Below are positions 6,759-13,248 of a stretch of DNA of 22,327 nt, one piece after another. Origin of the DNA: Dehalococcoidia bacterium SM23_28_2 (lineage in GTDB: Bacteria > Chloroflexota > Dehalococcoidia > SM23-28-2); the NCBI GenBank assembly GCA_001303545.1, contig LJUA01000043.1:1-22327 (forward strand). Direction: 5' to 3'. Below the pieces are notes generated by a model. The model searched no databases and was not told the origin of the DNA. It was given only the letters and a program-made list of their open reading frames with translations. How positions within the stretch are numbered: the stretch's first letter is position 1; every line of letters begins with the position of its first letter. The position numbers and the translations under genes were made by a program.

Positions 6759-7682
6759 ATGACCGAGATAATCCGCGCTAGAAACCTGGTCAAACGCTAT
6801 GACGGCTTCACTGCCGTGGACGGCATCGACTTCTCGGTGCGCAAAGGGGAGTGCTTTGGCTTCTTGGGCCCCAACGGCGCCGGCAAGACTACCACTGTGC
6901 GCATGATCTCCTGTGTGTCGCCGGTGACGGAGGGCGAACTGGCCGTGGACGGCGTAGACGTGTGGCGAGAGCCGCGCCGAATCAAGTCGATCCTGGGCGT
7001 AGTGCCCCAGGAGGACAACCTGGATCCCGATCTTTCTGTGCGCCAGAACCTGGCGGTCTATGCTCGCTATTTCGACATGCCGAGGGAACTGGCCGATCAG
7101 CGCATAGACGAGAGCCTGGTCCTCTTTCAGCTCGTGGACAAGCAGAACGAGCCAATCGCCGCCCTGTCCACCGGCCTCAAACGGCGGCTGACCATTGCCC
7201 GCGGGCTGATCAACCAGCCCAAGATCCTGGTGCTGGACGAGCCGACCACCGGCCTCGACCCTCAGGCGCGCCACATGGTTTGGCAGAAGCTCCGCTATCT
7301 CAAGGAACAGGGTGTGACCATGCTCCTCTGCACTCACTACATGGAGGAGGCTGCCCACCTCTGCGACCGCCTGGTCATCATGCATCAGGGGCGCATCCTG
7401 GTGGAGGGTTCGCCGGCGGAACTGGTGGAGGAGTACGTCGGACGGGAGGTAGCGGAAGTGCAGGCCAGCGGTCGGCAGCGGGAGAGGATTCTGACCGATG
7501 TGGCGTCCCGAACTGGCCTGACGGTGGAGGAAGTGGAGGACATCATCTACATCCACACTCGTACCCCTGACGGCCGGGCGCAGATGGCAGACCTGATCCG
7601 AGACAGCGATAAAGTAGTCTATCGCCCGGCCAACCTGGAGGACGTGTTCCTGCGCCTGACGGGACGGGGGCTCATCGAATGA
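6759..7682 (+). CDS. ABC exporter ATP-binding protein (NodI/DrrA type)
   Basis: This 307-residue ATPase energises the ABC-2 permease encoded next. Seen: Walker A GPNGAGKT at residues 37-44, Q-loop VVPQEDN, signature LSTGLKRR (a common variant of LSGGM in this group), Walker B ILVLDEPTTGLD, and switch histidine in CTHYMEEA. The C-terminal extension ends in NLEDVFLRLTGRGL, the mark of the DrrA/NodI branch that exports drugs, polyketides or lipo-oligosaccharides. The substrate cannot be read from sequence. I chose ATG 6759 because similarity begins just after it, though it lacks a Shine-Dalgarno; GTG 6735, preceded by AGGGA, is a credible alternative. Its stop overlaps the permease start in an ATGA. 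Confidence 0.9.
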   Translation: MTEIIRARNLVKRYDGFTAVDGIDFSVRKGECFGFLGPNGAGKTTTVRMISCVSPVTEGELAVDGVDVWREPRRIKSILGVVPQEDNLDPDLSVRQNLAVYARYFDMPRELADQRIDESLVLFQLVDKQNEPIAALSTGLKRRLTIARGLINQPKILVLDEPTTGLDPQARHMVWQKLRYLKEQGVTMLLCTHYMEEAAHLCDRLVIMHQGRILVEGSPAELVEEYVGREVAEVQASGRQRERILTDVASRTGLTVEEVEDIIYIHTRTPDGRAQMADLIRDSDKVVYRPANLEDVFLRLTGRGLIE

Positions 7683-8485
7683 CTATTGCCCTCCGTCGTC
7701 TCGCCATCCGTCTGCCCGATGTCTCCTACAGAGCGTATCGGGTCTGGCAACGCAACCGGGACGTGTACCTGCGCCTGTGGAAAGCGGAGGCCATATGGCC
7801 GCTGGCGGAGCCGCTGATCACCCTTCTTGCCCTCGGTGTAGGCCTGGGAGGGCTGGTAAGTCGGTCGGAGTTGCCCGGCGACCAGCGCTACATCGAATTC
7901 ATTGCCCCCGGCATTCTGGCCGTCTTCCCCATGTGGACGGCCGCCGCGGAGTGCGGCTGGGGCTCCTTCTTCCGCATGGAGAACCAAAGAACGTACCATG
8001 CGATCATCGCCACGCCGGTGAGCATCGAAGACGTAATCACTGGCGAGATCCTGTGGGGGGCCACGCGGGGCCTCATCAGCAGCGTCTACATACTGGCGGT
8101 AACGGCCGCATTCGGCCTGCTGAATTCGCCGCTGGCGCTTCTGGTGCCCGTCGCGGCCTACGTCTCCAGCTTCATGTTCGCCAGCGTCTCCCTGTCCTAC
8201 ACGTCGATCGCCCGCTCTATCAGCTCCCTCAACTACTTCTTCGCTCTATTCGTAACGCCTCAGTTCTGGCTGGGCGGCGTCTTCTTCCCCCTGGAGAGGC
8301 TGCCGGAGGAGCTACAGGTAGCCTCCTGGTTCGTGCCCGCCACCCATGTAGTGGACATCTATCGCGGGCTAGTGGAAGGCAACCTCAACCTGGGCCATCT
8401 GGGCGACCTGGCGTGGATAGCGGTGGTGGGCGCTGTCTTCTACTACCTGGCGCTGGTCTCCATGCAGCGGCGGCTCATTCAGTAA
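7679..8485 (+). CDS. ABC-2 type permease (NodJ/DrrB type)
   Basis: This 268-residue integral membrane partner of the preceding ATPase has about six hydrophobic segments. They begin at about residue 40 (WPLAEPLITLLALGVGLGGL) and end at about 255 (WIAVVGAVFYYLALV). It carries the ABC-2 hallmarks: an amphipathic RMENQRTYHAIIATPVS segment that contacts the ATPase, and the C-terminal FFPLERLPEELQ then WFVPATHVVDIYRGL motif. The length is typical for NodJ (about 260). Translation is coupled to the ATPase by a 4-bp ATGA overlap, so the two form one exporter of unknown substrate. No accessory membrane-fusion or outer-membrane component is nearby, which fits a single-membrane or drug/lipid exporter role. 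Confidence 0.88.
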   Translation: MTIALRRLAIRLPDVSYRAYRVWQRNRDVYLRLWKAEAIWPLAEPLITLLALGVGLGGLVSRSELPGDQRYIEFIAPGILAVFPMWTAAAECGWGSFFRMENQRTYHAIIATPVSIEDVITGEILWGATRGLISSVYILAVTAAFGLLNSPLALLVPVAAYVSSFMFASVSLSYTSIARSISSLNYFFALFVTPQFWLGGVFFPLERLPEELQVASWFVPATHVVDIYRGLVEGNLNLGHLGDLAWIAVVGAVFYYLALVSMQRRLIQ

Positions 8486-8519
8486 GGCACGTAGGCATCT
8501 TCCCCCTTCGTCAGATTGA

Positions 8520-8528
8520 TGGTATTCT
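8520..8528 (+). promoter_or_regulatory. Possible extended -10 before the cNMP-domain/gyrA unit
   Basis: TGG followed by TATTCT (8523-8528) has extended -10 form, without a clear -35. It lies 44 bp before the ATG at 8572. It is plausible but weak. Confidence 0.3.
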
Positions 8529-8571
8529 TGAATCTGGCGATCGGTCATGACTTCAGGAAGGAGGTGCGACG

Positions 8572-9000
8572 ATGGGCGCCGAGGAGATGCTGGTCAATGT
8601 TCCCCTATTTGCCGGGTTCGGTTCGGCAGAGCTCAAACGCTTCGCTAGAAACCTCTACCCAAGGAAGCATCAGGCGCAGGAGCTAATCCTGAAGGAAGGC
8701 GAGGAGGCGGTGGGCTTCTATATTGTCTCCTCCGGCCAGGTGGAAGTGGTGAAGAACATGGGCGGCCCCAAGGAGACCGTCCTCGCCACTCTGGGTCCGG
8801 GAGACTTCTTCGGGGAAATGGCCCTGCTGGATGGCTATCCCCGTAGCGCCTGCATCCGCGCCCTGGAGGATGGCGAGTGCCTGGTCATGAGCCGCTGGGA
8901 CTTTCTCGCTCAGCTGAAGAGCAGCCCCGACCTGGCGGCGCAGGTTCTGCGCACACTGGCCAGCCGCCTGCGGCAGACCGACGTCGCCCTTACCGAATAG
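8572..9000 (+). CDS. Stand-alone cyclic-nucleotide-binding domain protein
   Basis: This 142-residue protein is essentially one Crp/PKA-type cNMP-binding fold. The phosphate-binding cassette GDFFGEMALLDGYPRSA (residues 77-93) has the Gly-Glu pair and Arg91 expected for cAMP/cGMP contact. There is no DNA-binding helix-turn-helix, kinase or channel part: only a short C-terminal helix (AAQVLRTLASRLRQ) remains. It may therefore act through a protein partner. A strong GGAAGGAGGTG precedes ATG 8572. The stop TAG at 8998-9000 shares its last G with the gyrA Shine-Dalgarno (GGGAG, 9000-9004), so the two genes are translationally coupled. A link between nucleotide signalling and gyrase is suggested only by position. 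Confidence 0.85.
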   Translation: MGAEEMLVNVPLFAGFGSAELKRFARNLYPRKHQAQELILKEGEEAVGFYIVSSGQVEVVKNMGGPKETVLATLGPGDFFGEMALLDGYPRSACIRALEDGECLVMSRWDFLAQLKSSPDLAAQVLRTLASRLRQTDVALTE

Positions 9001-9007
9001 GGAGACC

Positions 9008-11989
9008 ATGGTTATCGAGACACCTTCGGGAAACGTTCGTCCGGCAAAGATCGAGGAGGAGATGCGGGCCTCCTACCTCGACTATGCCATGAGCGTTATC
9101 GTGGCGCGGGCCCTGCCCGACATCCGCGATGGGCTCAAGCCCGTGCAGCGGCGCATTCTCTACGCCATGTCGGAGTTGGGCCTACGCTCTACCGGCCGGC
9201 ATCGTAAGAGCGCTGGCATCGTCGGCGAGGTGCTGAAGAGCTACCACCCCCACGGCGACGCTCCCGTGTATGAGGCGATGGTGCGCCTGGCTCAGGACTT
9301 CTCCATGCGCTACCCCCTGGTCGACGGCCAGGGGAACTTCGGCAGCATAGACAACGACCCTCCGGCGGCCATGCGCTACACCGAGGCCCGCCTGTCTGCC
9401 ATCGCCGAGGAGACGCTGGCCGACATCGACCGCGATACGGTAGACTTCGCTCCCAACTATGATGACAGCCTCCAAGAGCCCGTGGTCCTGCCCTCGCGGC
9501 TACCGAACCTGCTGGTCAACGGCGCGACCGGCATCGCAGTGGGCATGGCCACCAACATCCCACCCCACAACCTGAGCGAGGTCTGTGATGCCATTGCCCA
9601 TCTGATCGACGACCCGGAGGCTTCCATCGGTGACCTGGCTAAGATCATCAAGGGGCCCGATTTCCCCACCGGCGGCATCATCTTCCGCTACGAGCGGGTC
9701 AAGAAGCCGTCCAGCGATGGTCAGCGCGGCCAAGGCCCCGAATACGAGAATGAAGATGCTATCAGGGCCGCCTATGACGGCAAAGGGCGGATCATCATGC
9801 GGGCCCGCACCCACATCGAGGAGATGGCCAAGGGCGGCCGCAACCAGATGGTCATCACCGAGCTGCCTTATCAGGTCAACAAGGCCTCTCTGGTGGAGAG
9901 GATCGCCGAGCTGACAAAGGCGCGGCGCATCGATGGCATCGCCGACCTGCGGGACGAGTCCGACCGCCACGGCATCCGGGTGGTCATCGAGCTCAAACGG
10001 GAGGGGCAGGCGCGCCAGATACTGAACAGCCTCTACAAGCACACGGCGATGCAGTCGACTTTCGCCGTCAATATGCTGGCCCTGGTGGATGGCCAACCCC
10101 GAACCGTTGGCCTCAAGAAGATTCTGGACAGCTTCATCAACCATCGGCGGGCGGTGATCCGCCGCCGCTCCCTGTTCGAGCTGAAGAAGGCCCAGGAGCG
10201 AGAGCACATCCTCCAGGGGCTGCTGATAGCCCTGGATCATCTGGACAAGGTCATTCAGACCATCCGCCGCTCGGAATCGGCGGAGAAGGCCAAGGAGCGG
10301 CTGATGCGAGCCCCCTTCGGCCTGAGCGACCGCCAGGCGCAGGCGGTGCTGGACATGCAGTTGCGCCGTCTGGCCCGCCTGGAGCGGCAGAAGATTCAAG
10401 ACGAGTACTCGGAGATCATCAAGCAGATCGCCTATCTGGAAGACCTGCTGGCCAATCCCCGCAAGATCGACTTCCTGATCAAGGAGGAGACGCTGGAGGT
10501 CAAGAAGAAGTACGGCGACGACCGGCGGACGCAGATCGTCGAGCAGGAAGCCGTGGATTTCAGCGACGAGGATCTCATACCCCACCAGGAGACAGTGGTA
10601 ACCCTATCGACTCGTGGCTACATCAAGCGTGTACCACTGGAGATCTACCGGGCGCAGGGGCGAGGCGGCCGCGGCAAGATCGGCGTGGCCAAGCGGGAGG
10701 GCGATGCCGTCCGCCACATCATGGTGGCCGATACTCACCAGAGCCTGTTGTTCTTCACCGATCGCGGCCGCGTGTATCAGGTCAAGACCTATGAGCTACC
10801 CGATGAATCGCGCCAGGCGAGGGGCATCCCCCTCATTAACATCATCTACCTAGAGCAGGACGAGCGGGTGACGGCAGTGGTGGTCACCGACGGCAGCGGT
10901 CAGGAGTTCCTGGTGCTGGCTACCGAACAGGGCGAGGTGAAGAAGACGGCCCTGAGCGAGTTCGCCACGGTACGCCGCAACGGCCTCATCACCATGGACC
11001 TGGAGCCAGGCGACTCGCTGGTAGCTGCTCAGCTAGCGCGCGGCGACGATGAGGTCGTTCTGGTTACCGCTACTGGTCTGGCCTTGCGCTTCCGGGTGGC
11101 CCAATTGCGCTCGGCCTCTCGCCAGAGCGGCGGCGTGCGGGGCATCCGCCTGGCGAAGGGCGACCGAGTGGTGGGGATGGAGACCGTTCGTTCTGACCAG
11201 CAACTGCTGGTGGTCAGCAGCAGGGGCTACGGCAAGCGCACGCTGTTCGACGAATATCCTACTCAGGGACGAGGCGGCCTTGGCGTAAAGACGTTCACGG
11301 TTAACGAGAAAAGAGGCCGGTTGGTGGCGGCCCGAAGCGTCAATTCGAAGCAACAACTGATGATCATCTCCGAGGACGGAATCGTAATTCGCACCAACGT
11401 GGACAGCATTGCCATACAGGGCCGGGCCACCATGGGCGTGACATTGATGGGCCTAGGCCCCGGGGACATAGTTGCCTCCATCGCCAGCATCGAGATGGAC
11501 AAGCAGGCCGAAGAGAAGGAATCGACGGAAGATAAGAAGGCAGCGAAGGCGAAAGCGCCCGCCGCCAAAGCGAAGACCAAGCCCAGCGCCGCTGCTAAGG
11601 GGAAGGCGACCACCGGGAAGAAGCCCATCGCCAAAGGGAAGACGGCGGCGAAGCCCGCAGCGGCCGCCAAGCCCAGGGCCCCCGCCAAGGGGAAGACGGC
11701 GGCGAAGCCCGCAGCGGCCGCCAAGCCCAGGGCCCCCGCCAAGGGGGGCCGCCAAGCCCAGGGCCCCCGCCAAGGGGAAGGCGACCACCGAGAAGAAGCC
11801 CATCGCCAAAGGGAAGACGGCGGCGAAGCCCGCAACGGCCGCCAAGCCCAAGGCCCCCGCCAAGGGGAAGGCGACCACCGGGAAGAAGCCCATCGCCAAA
11901 GGGAAGACGGCGGCGAAGCCCGCAGCGAGCGAAGGCCCCAAACGGGGCCGCGGCAAGCGAAGATAGACCCGGCTAGTATCCCCGCTTAG
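9008..11989 (+). CDS. gyrA: DNA gyrase subunit A with long, apparently frameshifted repeat tail
   Basis: GyrA is the breakage-reunion subunit of gyrase, which introduces negative supercoils with GyrB. Residues 1 to about 500 are the catalytic core: DYAMSVIVARALPDIRDGLKPVQRR, active-site Tyr124 in AMRYTEAR, and the quinolone region YHPHGDAPVYEAM. An insert of about 20 residues after FPTGGIIFRYERV is unusual. From about 515 the C-terminal beta-pinwheel begins, with a GyrA box variant QGRGGRGK near 549, which separates it from ParC. From about 830 there is a low-complexity Lys/Ala/Pro tail built of tandem repeats. At a six-G run (11743-11748) the frame changes, and the open frame then runs to 11989, into the opposing gene. 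The sister frame keeps the basic repeat and stops at 11966. The ancestral end is probably 11966. Confidence 0.93.
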   Translation: MVIETPSGNVRPAKIEEEMRASYLDYAMSVIVARALPDIRDGLKPVQRRILYAMSELGLRSTGRHRKSAGIVGEVLKSYHPHGDAPVYEAMVRLAQDFSMRYPLVDGQGNFGSIDNDPPAAMRYTEARLSAIAEETLADIDRDTVDFAPNYDDSLQEPVVLPSRLPNLLVNGATGIAVGMATNIPPHNLSEVCDAIAHLIDDPEASIGDLAKIIKGPDFPTGGIIFRYERVKKPSSDGQRGQGPEYENEDAIRAAYDGKGRIIMRARTHIEEMAKGGRNQMVITELPYQVNKASLVERIAELTKARRIDGIADLRDESDRHGIRVVIELKREGQARQILNSLYKHTAMQSTFAVNMLALVDGQPRTVGLKKILDSFINHRRAVIRRRSLFELKKAQEREHILQGLLIALDHLDKVIQTIRRSESAEKAKERLMRAPFGLSDRQAQAVLDMQLRRLARLERQKIQDEYSEIIKQIAYLEDLLANPRKIDFLIKEETLEVKKKYGDDRRTQIVEQEAVDFSDEDLIPHQETVVTLSTRGYIKRVPLEIYRAQGRGGRGKIGVAKREGDAVRHIMVADTHQSLLFFTDRGRVYQVKTYELPDESRQARGIPLINIIYLEQDERVTAVVVTDGSGQEFLVLATEQGEVKKTALSEFATVRRNGLITMDLEPGDSLVAAQLARGDDEVVLVTATGLALRFRVAQLRSASRQSGGVRGIRLAKGDRVVGMETVRSDQQLLVVSSRGYGKRTLFDEYPTQGRGGLGVKTFTVNEKRGRLVAARSVNSKQQLMIISEDGIVIRTNVDSIAIQGRATMGVTLMGLGPGDIVASIASIEMDKQAEEKESTEDKKAAKAKAPAAKAKTKPSAAAKGKATTGKKPIAKGKTAAKPAAAAKPRAPAKGKTAAKPAAAAKPRAPAKGGRQAQGPRQGEGDHREEAHRQREDGGEARNGRQAQGPRQGEGDHREEAHRQREDGGEARSERRPQTGPRQAKIDPASIPA
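11601..11927 (+). repeat. Tandem repeats encoding the gyrA basic tail
   Basis: A 90-bp unit (36 + 54 bp) starts at 11601, 11776 and 11866 (the last cut short at about 11927). An extra copy of its 54-bp part lies at 11691-11744, and a truncated 31-bp copy at 11745-11775. In frame, the unit encodes KATTGKKPIAKG then KTAAKPAAAAKPRAPAKG. The 31-bp copy is 23 bp shorter than 54 bp and is what breaks the frame. Confidence 0.9.
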
Positions 11990-13025
11990 GGTCCACCAGG
12001 TTCAGAAGCGGCTCATCGGCCAGATAGCGGCGGAGGTTATCGCAGAAGAGGGCCACCGCCCGCTCGTTGTAGTGAGGGATCTCGGCGGCAATGTGAGGAC
12101 TGATGATCACGTTCCGCAGCCTCCACAGCTCGCTTGTCGACGGCAGAGGCTCGCTCTCGAAGACGTCCAGGCCGGCTCCGCCGATCAGCCCAACCTTAAG
12201 GGCCCGCACAAGGGCCGTCTCATCCACTACGGCACCGGGAGAGACGTTGATCAGATAGGCTGAGGGCTTCATAGCCTGGAAAGCCAGCTCGCCCATCAGG
12301 TGGTGAGTCTCTTCAGTCAGAGGAAGGGCCAGCACCACAAAGTCGCTCTCCGAGAGGACGTGCAGCAGGTCGAGGGGGCCGAATATCTCGTCGACTAGGT
12401 ACTCGCCGCTCTCCAGAGGCGCTCCGGAACGACGCACGCCCAGCACTCGCATGTCCAAGAGCTTGGCCAGGCGGGCCACTTCCTGGCCGACGCTGCCCAA
12501 TCCTACGACACCCACCGTCTTGCCCTGCAGCTCCTGGGGAGTAAGACGGGCCCACTCTCGCTTCTCCTGAGCCCGAAAGAGATAGGGCCAACCCTTCGCC
12601 AGCATGATCATCATCCCCAGGACGTACTCGCCGATGGGGGTGACGTAAATGCCACCGGCGGTGGTGACAGCTATGCCGCTTTGGAAAATCTCCTGGTTAA
12701 CCAGGCGGTCGGCACCAGCGCTCGTGAGCTGTATCCACTTGAGGTGGGGTGCCCGCGAGAGGAGGTCGGCAGGCATGGTGGAAAGGGTGAACAGGACTTC
12801 GGCTTCGGCTAAGGCCTCATCCAGGCCGCGGCGAGCGTTCTCCTCGCTTTCTTCCGCCGCCGGCGCCATCTCGCTCGAGCGCCGCCAGACCGGCCTGCCG
12901 CCTCGGAAGAGCGCACGCTGGGCCGAGCTGAGCGCAGATACCCGCAACCGCGAGTCAACGTCCCGGATGCGCTCCACCAACTCGTGGTCCAGACCAAACG
13001 TTATGAGAACATCGACGTCGGCCAT
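11973..13025 (-). CDS. D-isomer-specific 2-hydroxyacid dehydrogenase family protein, catalytic Arg replaced
   Basis: This 350-residue member of the D-2-hydroxyacid dehydrogenase/phosphoglycerate dehydrogenase family has the Rossmann motif GLGSVG (175-180) followed after about 17 residues by VRRSG; Arg rather than Asp there suggests NADP. Catalytic Glu292 (DVFESEP) and His311 (ISPHIAAE) are present. The usual catalytic Arg of the N-x-x-R-G-x-x-V-D motif is Pro263 (NVSPGAVVDE), so activity on 2-oxoacids is doubtful or altered. An Arg/Glu-rich stretch of about 40 residues (30-70) in the substrate domain is unusual. The start ATG 13025 has only a weak upstream AGG. It converges with gyrA and overlaps the frameshifted gyrA end by 17 bp, but would clear the ancestral gyrA stop by 6 bp. 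Confidence 0.87.
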   Translation of the reverse strand: MADVDVLITFGLDHELVERIRDVDSRLRVSALSSAQRALFRGGRPVWRRSSEMAPAAEESEENARRGLDEALAEAEVLFTLSTMPADLLSRAPHLKWIQLTSAGADRLVNQEIFQSGIAVTTAGGIYVTPIGEYVLGMMIMLAKGWPYLFRAQEKREWARLTPQELQGKTVGVVGLGSVGQEVARLAKLLDMRVLGVRRSGAPLESGEYLVDEIFGPLDLLHVLSESDFVVLALPLTEETHHLMGELAFQAMKPSAYLINVSPGAVVDETALVRALKVGLIGGAGLDVFESEPLPSTSELWRLRNVIISPHIAAEIPHYNERAVALFCDNLRRYLADEPLLNLVDPKRGY

Positions 13026-13248
13026 GGCGCCAAACCTATGGTATCAGGACAGAAGTCCGCCAGCAAGAAGCCTATCATTGTAGCGAATCCTCTTCAAAGT
13101 GCGTCCTTAGAAATAGATAGTTGCTGTAGATCGTTGCGCCAATGAGTGTGGGGCTGCCCCATGGGCTGAGAGACGCCACAGGGCAAGCACCATCCGCGAA
13201 CGACCAGCAGCTGAGGCAATCGCGCAATAGACTGGAGAACTTCAGACT

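Noticed and set aside
11601..11927. CRISPR array or intergenic satellite
   Set aside because: The repeats are contiguous, vary in length by codon-sized blocks, encode a consistent basic peptide in frame, and lie within gyrA.
11472..11966. Separate plus-strand gene of 164 residues
   Set aside because: Its first half is the gyrA tail in the wrong frame and only its second half is real coding; it is the continuation of gyrA after the frameshift.
13155..13235. Cyclic-di-GMP-I (GEMM) riboswitch upstream of the HD-GYP gene
   Set aside because: CACAGGGCAAGCACC resembles the first half of the GEMM core and the context is tempting, but the second conserved half (GACGCAAAGCC) and the tetraloop receptor pairing are not found. 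A covariance-model scan (Infernal, RF01051) would settle it.
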